Source of the DNA: Liolophura sinensis
Lineage: Eukaryota > Mollusca > Polyplacophora > Chitonida > Chitonidae
NCBI RefSeq assembly: GCF_032854445.1
Contig: NC_088301.1
Location: 22,191,808 to 22,251,807 of the forward strand
DNA length: 60,000 bases
Reading direction: 5' to 3'
The first letter of the stretch is position 1. Every line of letters begins with the position of its first letter. The position numbers and the translations under genes are program-made. Of the stretch, positions 46,301-54,000 are shown one piece after another. A model generated the notes under the pieces. That model ran no database searches, had not been told where the DNA came from, and saw only the letters and a program-made list of their open reading frames with translations.

Positions 46301-49300
46301 TGTGCTACACTAAGGTCCGGTGTCACAGATGGGATGGGTCATAGGGCTTGGAGTATAACAGCAAAAATGAAATCAATACAAGCCATACCGTAATCACTAT
46401 ACTATTAAAGTGAATAGGGAGGATATAGCACAGGGAAGGCTGACTACCATAGGTATTGTTCTTGTGCAAGGTGGCACAGCTTAATGTAAATCTTCAACTT
46501 TTACAACCTCTAAAGCACTGCATTTGGTGGAATTTACATGTATGCAAACAATTACTATGAAAATGGTACTAACATGATGAGTTGAGTCATTAAAGATGTA
46601 AGCTTAATATAACTGTGTAAATTATTTACCTACCCATTATAGTTCTCTGAGAACATTTCAAAATATTGGCTGCAGATGTGGTTGAAAAAGTTGAAGCATC
46701 ACCTGTGGGGTATATTGCTCCATTTTACGAATAGAACTGTACTTACTCTCGGTTTTTCTCCTTTGGTATCAGTCCAATACTTATGGAATTTCACAATGTT
46801 TGGATGCTCTAGCTGAATTAAATTATCAAACACCTGCCGGATTTTATCCTGAAAAAAAACCCCAAAAACACAGGGCTATTATATTTACACAAAGACAGTT
46901 GATAATCCTTTCTAATGTTAGCTAAAACAAATTTATCTTGCCTGATTAACATCGTAATCTACACCAGGGCCATATCTAGAATAAAAAAATGAAGATCTTG
47001 ACACTGATTCCAAATTTTAAAGGCGACTATGGTATCTTTGCCATGCTTTTTAAACTTCATGTGGGACACTTTATTGATGCATATATACATTTGGTCCACT
47101 GATGAATTTTACAAACATTTCCCTTAAATGTAAGTTCCACCAAAAATGTTGGAACTCAAATCTTTAGACTGAAGCCTTACTAAAGGGTAAGCTGAACAAA
47201 ACCTGGAAAAGACAGCACATGTATTTCCACGATGAATTATCCCATAAAATGCAATGCTTGTGTATTACACACCTGCTGCTGTCTGAAGTCTCGTTTCTCT
47301 GAGAACTGCACCTCATTCCACACCACCTCCATGCCCTCCTCAGTGTCCATGGCCAGGAAAGCATTGTCAATGCCAGGTACATCTCTTTGCTCCACCTGAG
47401 GAAAACATAATCGTTAAAAAATATTAATTACTCCTTCAAAGTGAAATGCCATGATTTCCCATCACTGATGAAAAGGTTATTTCATATATTAAGTATCAAT
47501 TTTGTTATTACAATTTGACATTTCACACTTGGACGGCATGAATGTAACATCCTAATAATGTTTAGTTAACCTTTATATGCCGCCATCACGAAACAAGACA
47601 TGATGTTCTCCATGAGATCATGCTACTGCTATACTAAACATTTAACATAAAAAAAAACCTTCAAATACAAAAAATCATCATATTGTAAAATATATACATA
47701 ATAAATAAAATATAACTGTACAGTGAAGGTTGAATACCATAATTATTGCCTGAGTGAGAGAGATGTGTTGCGTGGGTTATCATTTCCACCTTTCAATTAG
47801 GATTTTCAACCTTCCTCCTGCAATATCCTCTATGTCTATGTACATTCTTTCTTTTGTTTTGTTTTTTTTTTGCGTTTTTTTTTAACTAATCCAATGCCAC
47901 ACTTTTTCAAGAATTTTTCACTTATAATAAGATGGTGGTCAGGAATCCATACATTCCCTGTCCAAAATTCAGTTGTATTGGGTGCTTCCTAGTTAAGTGG
48001 CTTAAAAAAACTTTCTTTGAATAAGCTGTAAGTTTTCTTTTTTCTTCCTTTTCTCTATTGGGTTAGTCAATGTCCGGGCTTCACCAAAAGTGTATTATCA
48101 TCAGTATACACAGAATAATGCCCTCAGAATTTGCTTGAATAAAACCTTGTAATCTGTAATTTTTTTAATGTGAAATAGTACAAGACGAAGTAGCAGACTT
48201 TTTGGACACGATAAAGTTAGTCAATAAGTAGTGAATTACATATTTTAGGAGATAAATTATGAGGCATTCTGAGGGGTTGGAGTGAGCTAGAGGATATAAT
48301 ATTATGTTGATTACAGAAAAATACCCGTAGAGTATGTGAACTGTATATACATTTGATGTCTTAAAGACATACATGTATGCTTGGTAACTGCTTTTGTTGC
48401 AAATCACATGAATTTAATATTAGACGGCTTTAGCACAAAGAGTGAAAATAAGCAGGAAGACAATGGAAGGTGATCAACGTCCTGCAACAACTACTATTTC
48501 ACTCTGATCTGAAATTACATATGTGTTATACATGTACATGAACTTTCAGGATAGCAGGTGAAAGTTCATGTGGCTAGACACAGTTGAAAATTCTGACCAA
48601 TTAGTAGCAGAGACAGCCTGAGCCGGGAACATAGGTTTAGCCAGGGAGCTATTTCAGTGTCTTTGAGATACCCTATTCTGACAAAAGTAATGTGGGAGAG
48701 ATAGGGAAAATAAAAGAAACCTGGAAATGAGATGGCCTGGTTTCAAACTTTGGCTACATCTATGGAGAGGAATGTCAGAAAAAAAGTGCCTATAGTATAC
48801 GGTCTTAAATTTCACTAAAACCATGAGGTGGAACCCGTGAACAAGAAATTTTGACATTCCCCTGGACTCACAGTTCACTGAACCTTTGTGATAAGCGATT
48901 GATGGTGATCGTGGGGGTCTTGCATTCTTACCTTCATGTACACTACGTACAAGACTACTTCACACAATGTAGCCTGTTTAGATATATATCATATGTTGTG
49001 AAGTAAATTTCGCTAAAATTAGCCAAAGGTATGCTTCAAGAAAAAAAACAAAAAGAGTACTACAGTGCTCCAATTTTTACATTCTGATGAACTGGGAGCT
49101 ACAAAGTGAAATTGGGTGGGTAACTTAGCTGTTTGGTCAAGGATACTTAGCCAAACATTACAGAAAGAAAAGTAATAGATTATTGCTAAAGAAAGGCACC
49201 TATTTTCAGTATATCTATGTCATACACTGCATTTCAAGGTATAATTATTCACATCTTCTATATACTGCTAATATTTATGATCCACTCGAGGTTCCCCTTC

Positions 49301-49820
49301 TCCAACAAACCCATTCAGACACTGCCTCGCTGTGAATTTGACAGGATCCGCCCTACATCTGCAGCTTTCGCTCTGTGGCTAATCCTAATCGCTCAATCAC
49401 TCATTCGTTCACAAAAAAATCTGAGATAGGGAAGGGAAGTCAATAACAATCAGTAGCAGCAACTTGAACTTACGACTACCCCTCCCCATAACTGTCAACA
49501 GCCTTGACAGTTGACACGTTGATCTGTAAATGAACGAATTCCGAAATTTGAAAGAAGTCAAAATGCATTTCAAAGTCATAGCAGAGCTTCGATAAAACAC
49601 CCTAACGATGAAAATCAACGGTAGGAAAATATCCCTTCAAATAAAGGACAAATGTTCCCATAAAAATAACTTCAGCAAAGTCGAACATGCAAACATTTAC
49701 CTCTTCTCGTCTTTTCTGCCATCTTCCACACGGCGATTCTTCTAAAACTTCACTTTCATCTTCAGACTCATCGCCGCTGTCAGGTTTTGCGGGGTTCTTT
49801 TCCTGTTCTGTTTCGGCCAT
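31288..49820 (-). CDS. NRBP1: NRBP1, nuclear receptor-binding protein (pseudokinase), complete, 14 exons
   Basis: NRBP family proteins are catalytically dead kinase-like scaffolds; vertebrate NRBP1 is described as an adaptor in trafficking and as an Elongin BC-linked substrate receptor. Fourteen exons join in frame to 502 residues: 49820-49701, 47395-47273, 46848-46747, 45833-45744, 42785-42745, 41427-41249, 39090-39032, 37844-37746, 36534-36402, 35679-35571, 34546-34496, 33895-33742, 32413-32261 and 31383-31288. Visible in order: acidic N-terminus (SGDESEDESEVLEESPCG), VVWNEVQF at 64-71 with Asn where kinases have the VAIK lysine, HGNL at 170-173 in place of HRD, IGSVAPD at 188-194 in place of DFG, APEYG at 214-218, TTAVDIYSFGMCALE, and a C-terminal helical region (QLELLLKMDDRMNRQL, LADELVHYGFINE). 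Length is close to the 535 residues I recall for human NRBP1. The start is the ATG of MAETE, with A at -3 and G at +4; a longer frame begins only with TTG. The gene is divergent from PPM1G. It could be called NRBP, ancestral to vertebrate NRBP1 and NRBP2. Confidence 0.96.
31955..32045 (+). mobile_element. Fragment of dispersed repeat with GGTGATCAGTTTT / CTTTGGCGAG blocks
   Basis: GGTGATCAGTTTTATTGAGG, GGAGAAAAAACCCATTGGCC and GCGAGTTAATGACAAACTTTC resemble 42893-43050. Confidence 0.5.
32052..32311 (-). repeat. 72-bp tandem repeat made from the end of NRBP1 exon 13 and its splice donor
   Basis: Read on the minus strand, the genuine exon end (TTTGGCTTGGCTGATGAACT ... ATCAACGAG|GTGAGT, 32311-32240) is followed by a second 72-bp copy (32237-32166), a truncated 42-bp copy (32165-32124) and a third full copy (32123-32052). 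Unit starts TTTGGCTCGGCTGATGACCT are plainly exon-derived. The donor is altered to TATGAG in copy 2 and to GTTGAG in the truncated copy, but CAG|GTGACT survives in the last copy. Confidence 0.92.
32261..32413 (-). CDS. NRBP1: NRBP1 exon 13
   Basis: 51 codons, phase 0 at both ends. Acceptor CATCAG, donor GAG|GTGAGT. Encodes VRRAEEGAALQLELLLKMDD, a charged middle and LADELVHYGFINE. Its 3' end is the source of the 72-bp repeat. Confidence 0.95.
32606..32826 (-). mobile_element. tRNA-derived SINE, family S1, diverged near-full copy
   Basis: GTGTTTTACGCAGTACTCAAG, CTTATACAACAATGACCAG, GCTTGAACTCACAGC (reverse B box) and GGGTCATTACGCTGCGCTGG near the tRNA head. In NRBP1 intron 12. Confidence 0.88.
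33250..33665 (-). mobile_element. tRNA-derived SINE, family S2
   Basis: On the minus strand the tRNA-like head reads AATAGCACAGTCGGTAGAGC with a B-box-like GGGCTCAATCC. The 3' end on the plus strand is GTGAGTGAGTGCTTGGGGTT. The middle holds the GACGACGAAGGA and GCAGGACGGATTTCCACCGC blocks shared with 51772-52082. It contains the pentanucleotide expansion at 33418-33472. Confidence 0.85.
33418..33472 (+). repeat. CCAGC/CCCGC pentanucleotide tract
   Basis: Runs of AGCCC and CGCCC units within the S2 SINE, about 55 bp, strongly C-rich on the plus strand. Confidence 0.9.
33742..33895 (-). CDS. NRBP1: NRBP1 exon 12
   Basis: One base completing a split Arg plus 51 codons. Acceptor TCTAG, donor GAG|GTAGGT. 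Encodes NGIYPLTAFAMSQ, then a Pro-rich linker, TPEPMDVETR and MVMQVSCE. The NGIYPLTAF block is typical of the family. Confidence 0.95.
34249..34350 (-). mobile_element. SINE S1, internally deleted copy
   Basis: TATTTATTTGATTGGTGTTTT, ATTCAAGAATACTTCACTTA, AGCATTATGGTGGAAAC and CCACGACCATGCGCAGG. Confidence 0.85.
34496..34546 (-). CDS. NRBP1: NRBP1 exon 11
   Basis: One base plus 16 codons plus two bases. Acceptor TTTCAG, donor AAG|GTCAGT. Encodes FSQVPALELEKFLEDV with Arg split at the end. Confidence 0.92.
34825..34915 (-). repeat. Dispersed repeat family R2, inverted partial copy
   Basis: TTTTTCCAGCAGGACTTCATC, CAAAACACCTTTCTAAGACC and AACACAACTC are reverse complements of the R2 blocks. 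Confidence 0.6.
35195..35400 (-). repeat. Dispersed repeat family R1, copy 3
   Basis: GTCACTAAAGATGCAAGCTTC, AAAACTGTGCAAACTATTTC, CTCTACACCCC and TTGAAAAGATTGAAGAAT. Confidence 0.75.
35571..35679 (-). CDS. NRBP1: NRBP1 exon 10
   Basis: Two bases plus 35 codons plus two bases. Acceptor CTATAG, donor GAA|GTTAGT. Encodes ILPENMTDNAYLSQTDANK, VVAEIVHNDGREPVQW. Confidence 0.93.
35951..36060 (-). mobile_element. SINE S1 fragment
   Basis: TTTTTATGCCGTACTCGAG, ATATTTCACTTATACGACAG, ATTATGGTGGGAGGAAAC and GGAGCCCGGGG. It ends abruptly where the family B element begins. Confidence 0.85.
36055..36376. mobile_element. Foldback element family B, second copy
   Basis: Shares GACATCACATCCATATTTT, TATTAGTCTATATGT, GGCCAGAAAAGG and TTAATGGTCTTTCATCTGAC with 23836-24316. 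The left arm is reduced, next to the SINE. Confidence 0.65.
36402..36534 (-). CDS. NRBP1: NRBP1 exon 9, kinase C-lobe end
   Basis: 44 codons plus one base. Acceptor TTTTAG, donor TGT|GTGAGT. Encodes NFILQCLEKDPRRRPKAREL, LFHQVLFEVHSLKLVAAH. RRRPKARELLFH matches the kinase subdomain XI arginine region. Confidence 0.95.
36603..36752 (-). mobile_element. SINE S1, diverged 3' half
   Basis: TCATTTATTGATTTGATTAG, ATGGCAGCCAGCATTATGG, AACCAGGCAGAGC and CCATGACCATCTGCAGG. Confidence 0.8.
36771..37313 (+). mobile_element. Tc1/mariner-type non-autonomous DNA transposon, copy 1
   Basis: Terminal inverted repeats are TATATCAGGTGGGCGTAAA at the left and, on the opposite strand at the right, TATATCGGGTGGGCATAAA, continuing into GAAATGGGCTGTACTTT. 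The interior is about 80 percent like the copy at 57232-57890. It has no open transposase, only a short degenerate tail near 37085-37125. Flanking TA-rich bases fit a TA target site, but this is not certain. Confidence 0.8.
37395..37605 (+). mobile_element. Possible SINE with tRNA-like block
   Basis: CGACCTATGAGGTCGCATG with a B-box-like GTTCAACTTC, then AGGTCAGTGGTTTTCCCC, a CTCATAAAGCAGAC block and AAAACTTTCTC, resembling the dispersed fragments at 9770, 42893 and 55460. Confidence 0.45.
37746..37844 (-). CDS. NRBP1: NRBP1 exon 8
   Basis: 33 codons, phase 0 at both ends. Acceptor ATTCAG, donor AGG|GTAATG. Encodes MAALELHGNGEAGKVTPEAI, QKTLDSVDNPVQR. Confidence 0.93.
39032..39090 (-). CDS. 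NRBP1: NRBP1 exon 7
   Basis: Two bases completing Gly219 plus 19 codons. Acceptor TGTTAG, donor GAA|GTAAGC. Encodes VDPVTTAVDIYSFGMCALE, which contains the kinase subdomain IX DIYSFGM motif. Confidence 0.96.
39220..39345 (-). repeat. Dispersed repeat family R2, inverted copy
   Basis: GGTGCTGAAACTTACAATTT, CCAGTAGAATATCATCCCATG, ACACCTTCCTAAAATCAAC and CGCAGAATCAGG. Confidence 0.65.
39690..40605 (-). repeat. ~48-bp tandem array derived from NRBP1 exon 6 end plus splice donor
   Basis: About 15 units on the minus strand read AACATGCACTGTATACTCAA, then G|GTGAGTTCATGTTATAAACC, then CTATAAG. The real exon 6 end at 41289-41230 has AACATGCACTGTATAGCTCC, an 8-11 bp insert, and GTGCGTTCATGTTATAAA, so the unit is a shortened copy of the exon-intron junction. 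At least eight units carry an uninterrupted GGTGAGT. The outermost unit (40573-40605) still has the full exon-like GCTCCTGAGTAC. Intact copies alternate with GTGAATGTTC and ATGAGTTC variants. One unit is split by a SINE tail at 40414-40448. Confidence 0.93.
40414..40448 (+). mobile_element. SINE S2 3'-tail fragment inside the NRBP1 array
   Basis: GAGTATGACATTAAACCCC and AAGCACTCACTCACTCAC match the 3' end of family S2. It interrupts one ~48-bp unit, so it inserted after the array existed. Confidence 0.8.
41249..41427 (-). CDS. NRBP1: NRBP1 exon 6, degenerate catalytic loop
   Basis: One base completing Ser159, 59 codons and one base. Acceptor CCACAG, donor GCG|GTGCGT, which is weaker than the decoy donors in the downstream array. 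Encodes YLHSCDPPIIHGNLTCDTVF, IQQNGLIKIGSVAPD and KNMHCIAPEYG. The HGN and GSV triplets replace HRD and DFG. Confidence 0.97.
42745..42785 (-). CDS. NRBP1: NRBP1 exon 5 (41-bp microexon)
   Basis: 13 codons plus two bases. Acceptor TTTGCAG, donor GAG|GTAAGT. Encodes GWKKWCTQILSAL with Ser split by the intron, matching the family's WK-WC-QIL-AL-YLHSC block. Confidence 0.95.
43315..43450. repeat. AT-rich low-complexity tract
   Basis: Dominated by AACAATAAAT and AATTAACAAAAAAT words, nearly devoid of G and C. Confidence 0.85.
44095..44310 (-). repeat. Dispersed repeat, inverted partner of 5555-5745
   Basis: TGTGACGTCACTCTATTCAG, CAGCCGTACTTTCCTGAATT and GAAATAAACATAGCCCC pair as reverse complements with the SASS6-intron copy. 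Confidence 0.6.
45744..45833 (-). CDS. NRBP1: NRBP1 exon 4
   Basis: 30 codons, phase 0 at both ends. Acceptor CGACAG, donor AAG|GTTGGT. Encodes VIFITEYMSSGSLKLFLKKT, KKNNKTFQLK, the kinase hinge region and helix D. Confidence 0.96.
45873..46062 (-). mobile_element. SINE S1, diverged copy
   Basis: CACACCATACTCAAGGC, TGTTTCACTTATACCATGG, AGCATGAGCTCGACTTGAATT (reverse B-box region) and TTGAGTTCTGGGTTCA. Confidence 0.7.
46490..46710 (-). repeat. Dispersed repeat family R1, copy 4
   Basis: GTCATTAAAGATGTAAGCTT, ATAACTGTGTAAATTATTT and GGTTGAAAAAGTTGAAGCAT. Confidence 0.7.
46747..46848 (-). CDS. NRBP1: NRBP1 exon 3
   Basis: 34 codons, phase 0 at both ends. Acceptor TTTCAG, donor AGA|GTAAGT. Encodes DKIRQVFDNLIQLEHPNIVK, FHKYWTDTKGEKPR, with the kinase helix C region and LEHPNIVKF. 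Confidence 0.97.
47273..47395 (-). CDS. NRBP1: NRBP1 exon 2
   Basis: 41 codons, phase 0 at both ends. Acceptor CTCAG, donor CAG|GTGTGT. Encodes VEQRDVPGIDNAFLAMDTEE, GMEVVWNEVQFSEKRDF and QQQ. The kinase beta-3 lysine is replaced by Asn (VVWN). Confidence 0.97.
47396..49700 (-). other. NRBP1 intron 1 of about 2.3 kb
   Basis: A decayed SINE S1 3' end lies at 47883-47950 (CTTTTTCAAGAATTTTTCACT, AAGATGGTGGTCAGGAA). Otherwise unassigned AT-rich DNA. Confidence 0.55.
49701..49820 (-). CDS. NRBP1: NRBP1 exon 1 with start codon
   Basis: 40 codons from ATG at 49820-49818, donor GAG|GTAAAT. Encodes MAETEQEKNPAKPDSGDESE and DESEVLEESPCGRWQKRREE. DESEVLEESPCGRWQKRREE is nearly invariant in the family. 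The upstream in-frame codons lead only to a TTG, so the ATG is preferred. Confidence 0.94.
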
Positions 49821-50898
49821 ATTGGAGACTGGCCTCAACAGGGAAGCAGCAGTCCAGGGTACAACGCGATTGTTTTATTTATCTTATTAAATGTGGACAA
49901 CAAATACAGTACGAAAGTCTGTCATACATGCATCAACTTCTACACTGTTTCACGACGGCGAGACTTCCGACGCACAAAGTATATAATTGGCTAAAATTAT
50001 GCAAGTTTACTGACGCTTAAACAGTCAAATAATTTAGAAAAAAAGGTGAGAAATTTGTTTTATGAGTGAATTTACCAGGAACGGAAATTAAAGTTGAAGA
50101 AGATGAACAACACAACTAAAATAATTACAACAAGACTAACAACAGTCTAGTATTGCGTCCATTGAACATACCAACTCGTACCTTTAACCGGAAGTCAGTA
50201 ACAAATTGATCCTGATACACATGCGTGAAACAAAAATGGCAGACCCAGACATACATTGACCCATTGTTGTCGTCTGCTTTTCCTGACCAATCATGAAATG
50301 GCTATGATCTGCATGTGATTTTCTTATCCATCCGGCAATGTAAAAATGCTACTTAATCGTAATCGCCTTAAATAAGGTTCTTTCATATTTCTCTCTTTTC
50401 ACTTCAACAAGGAATATACACAGGAGTTAATTTTTTTGTACTTGTGTTGGAAGTTTATCAGAGCAAATCGATAATAATGCGATAGGTGCTTGGCAAATGG
50501 TGAATTTGTCCAACTCAATTTGTAGCTTCTTGAAATGGAAGAAAGTCTTCCAGAAGATCTTGCAACTCTTTCAGCTTTGTTTCGGAAAGCTTAGGAGAGC
50601 TTCTGGAAACGGAAGAGCTCAATCAACTAGATAGAACATATATTCTGGAAGAAGACGAGGTGTACCTTGGTGATCCCATGTGATTCTGCAGTGACAAGGT
50701 ACGAGACCAACCATACCAGACCTAGAAGCTAAAATACAGGGCGCATAGAGTCTGCGAAGTAGTCTACGTAATAATATTTGAGTGCTGCACTGAAATCGGT
50801 CACGTGATAGGCTGTCATGAAACCGCGAAATAAAACACGTGTGGAGAGCTAGGAAGAATTTGGCCCAAAAGATCGGTTTCCGAACACCGCGTCGAAAA
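49821..50898. promoter_or_regulatory. Divergent promoter region between NRBP1 and PPM1G
   Basis: 1,078 bp separate the two start codons. Recognisable motifs are an ETS/GABP-like ACCGGAAGT (50187-50195), a YY1-like AAAATGGC (50233-50240), a CCAAT box in TGACCAATCA (50283-50292) and an E-box GTCACGTGAT near 50800. ETS, YY1 and CCAAT sites close together are typical of bidirectional housekeeping promoters. No TATA box was evident for either gene. Motif matches were by eye. Confidence 0.65.
50535..50683 (+). other. Small coding-like patch with a frameshift in the divergent promoter
   Basis: An ATG opens 19 codons (MEESLPEDLATLSALFRKA) to a TAG. Overlapping the stop, another frame continues GELLETEELNQLDRTYILEE with a short acidic end to TGA. 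The combined composition is helical and acidic and looks protein-like, but one frame change is needed. It may be a decayed exon, an upstream ORF or chance. No family recognised. Confidence 0.25.
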
Positions 50899-51009
50899 AT
50901 GGGCGTTTACCTGTCCTCTCCAATAACTGAAAAGGTTTCCAACGACAGGAAATGTAAAAAATTTACATATGGCGCTTCCTCAATGCAAGGATGGCGTATG
51001 TCTCAAGAG
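50899..51009 (+). CDS. PPM1G: PPM1G exon 1
   Basis: 37 codons from an ATG with A at -3 and G at +4. Donor GAG|GTAGAG. Encodes [20 protein letters not shown] and the PP2C signature [13 protein letters not shown]. An in-frame TAG follows the donor, which supports splicing here. Confidence 0.93.
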
Positions 51010-54000
51010 GTAGAGTAGCCATTTTCTTTGTCGTGATTGTGATGTCATGTTAACTGATTAAATAAAGAAGGTTTGTAATCTTTCCGTTGTTTAAGCCTGG
51101 CGGAAAGATGTAACAAAATGGAAAGCGATGTGATCTGTCTCTCGCGCGACTCTGCGTGATGTAGATCGTGACATACACAGTCAGTTCTACACAAGAAATT
51201 CTAGAGTGATATCATAACAATTAACCGTAAAGATTACTGTTCGTCTATTGAAATCATGTATTGACAGACAAAACATTTTTTTTGTTTTGTCAGAGGTTAT
51301 GACCTCCCTGAATTATAAAACAAGTGATTGAATATTTCAAGAACACAAGCATAATCAAAATGACATCCCATAATATTATTATATTGATCAGTAGTTGGTC
51401 GGTAGTGTAACGTTTGATGAATAAATGAACAACAGACAGACGGTGAGGTGAAAGATAGCATGGGAAGGTATAGGATAATGATGCCCAAGTCATAGTTCAT
51501 TTCTTACATTTCGCCTATATTCATCTCTCTGTAAAATTAGTCATACTCACTACCAAAATTGCCTTTAGTCAGTGACATGTAACAAAACATGCTCTACACA
51601 TGGATATGTTGTATGAAGTCCATATTCTTGCAAATGATATCAAATTAAAACACTTTTTGTAATTTAAAATGTTAAACTCCTTGAGCTCAGTTTCGGCGCC
51701 AAGAACTCATTGCCTCGGGTGATGTCATAATTATTCAAAAACCAGTGGCATGCTGGGGAATGGGCATGGACAGTGAGTGAGTGCTTGGTGCTTGGGGTTT
51801 AACGTCGTACTCAACAATTTTTCAGTCATATGACGACGAAGGAATCTTCAGGGTGCATGTACGTGTAATGTGCCTCCTTGTTGCAGGACGGATTTCCACC
51901 GCTCTTTAATTTAGTGCTGCTTCACTGAGACGACTTACCGAAGGCAAGTAAGCTGCCCCGCCCGAGCCATTATACTGATACGGGTCAACCAGTCATTACA
52001 ACTTCCTCTTTTAAAGTCTTAGGTGTGACTCGATCAAAGATTGATCTTGGATCTACCGGTCCCGATGCGGACGCTTTAGGCATGGACAGTAATTTGTTTT
52101 ATAGTAGGTTCCGCAGCATACCGTTAGAACAAACTCCATGCAGTCTACACTCTCAGCAAATAGACTACATTGTTTTTTATAACAAAATTTCCTAACATCC
52201 AGCTTTAAAACCATACTGCCGTGAGATCACGTACTGCAAGAGATAAAATAAGATTCATTCATTAAGGTTACATTATATTAAACGTGCAAACAATTTCAAA
52301 TATAGCAGCGTCGGTTACACGGTTCACAGGTAAATCAATAGTATTGTATGACTGGTGTCGCCCTCTGTCAAAACATGTTGAACTCTGCCCAATATAAAGC
52401 ATGTCATTGTTTTTTTAATAATTATAACGTCAACTGATGCAATGGGCTCTTGCTGTTGAAACCAAACCTATGGACTTTAACACTATGAATTAGAAATAGT
52501 GTTCCAACATAACTGATTTTACAGACAGCTGAATATAGGAAACTCTTTAAAAGAAACAGACTATAAAAAGCCGTATTGGCCCGCTTATGTTTGTGATCTC
52601 GCCTACCGCCATGTTAAAGCTTAGCGATGTTGTAGAGCTAGGTTGTAAAGGCTAGCCCAAGAACTGTGTTATAGGATGGTATACTATTTGTGAGATGATG
52701 TAAATATATGTGCATGACGTGTACAGTATTGTAATGTGGGAAAGTTGATGTTACAGTATTCCTTTGTGCCTTGATGTTATTTTATGGTATGTATGGGTTA
52801 ATCAGTGCTTTTTAACATGGGAGAGTAATTATCGGCACAATAATTATTATACCCCAAAATGAATGACTTTTTTTTCTGAAGTAGTAGGTTAAGATAATTA
52901 AGATAATTCAATTAATTAATCATCTGCTGGTGAGATTTTTTCAATATTGTATACACAATACCCACCCATCTTAGGAAGCCCTCAAGATCTGATGTGCCAT
53001 GAGAACGTCAAGTCACCAAAGACGTCACCATGATGTTGTAAGAATGAAGCTCAAAATTCCCATATTGTTTTGGCAAGGAGCCTTGGGGCGAAAGGAAGAG
53101 GCATATATCCATGCTTCTTTTGTGTGTGTTAATGTTTGTTGCATCCAGCTAGTCTTTATATAACTCATTTTTTTTTTAATTCAAGTTGTTTATATTTCGA
53201 AAGTATGTAGACTACAGAAAGCTGGCATTGATTTTAATGCTGTCTGTTTTTGTTTTGTAGGATGCGCATAACTGTGTTCCTGAGTTTGAGGAAGACACTT
53301 CTCTGTTTGCGGTCTACGATGGACACGGAGGTAACAGAACATGTTTAGATTCTGTGGTTATGAAAGAAAATGAAGATGACATTTGGCTTCAAATAATTCT
53401 GATGCATTAAATTTTAGACGTGACCAAATGTGGAATTGAACCTGTACCTCTTATTTGTGGGGTAAATGTTTAGTTACTCAACAGTTTTAAACATTTTGGA
53501 GCATGAATTCTTTGACCTTACCTCTCCAACTTCCTGCACAGTTCCAATTTGCTGCATGGTGCTATTTAAATGTCCATTTACTGCATGGTGCTATTTAAAG
53601 GTCCATTCACAGGATGGTGTTATTTAAATGTCCATTCACTGTATGGTGCTATTGAAATATCGATTCAAAGTATGGTGCTGTTTAAGTGTCTATTCACAGT
53701 ATGGTGCTTTTTAAACGTCCTTTCAAGGTATGGTGTTGTTGAGTTCGCTGTATGGTGCCATTTAAATGTCCATTCACTGTATGGTGCTATTTAAATGTCC
53801 ATTCACTGTATGGTGCTAGTTAAATGTCCATTCACTGGACGGTTCTAGTTAAATGTTCATTCACTGTATGGTGCTAGTTAAATGTTCATTCACTGTATGG
53901 TGCTTCATGGTGTCATTTAAGGATAATAGAACCTCTGAGAATTCACTTCTTTGTTTTTTTTTTTCTTCTTTTTTATTTCACATTTTTATCTTCCAATTTA

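Noticed and set aside
49787-49890. Longer NRBP1 N-terminus beginning at 49838
   Set aside because: The first codon there is TTG, not ATG. The ATG at 49820 has good context and fits the family start.
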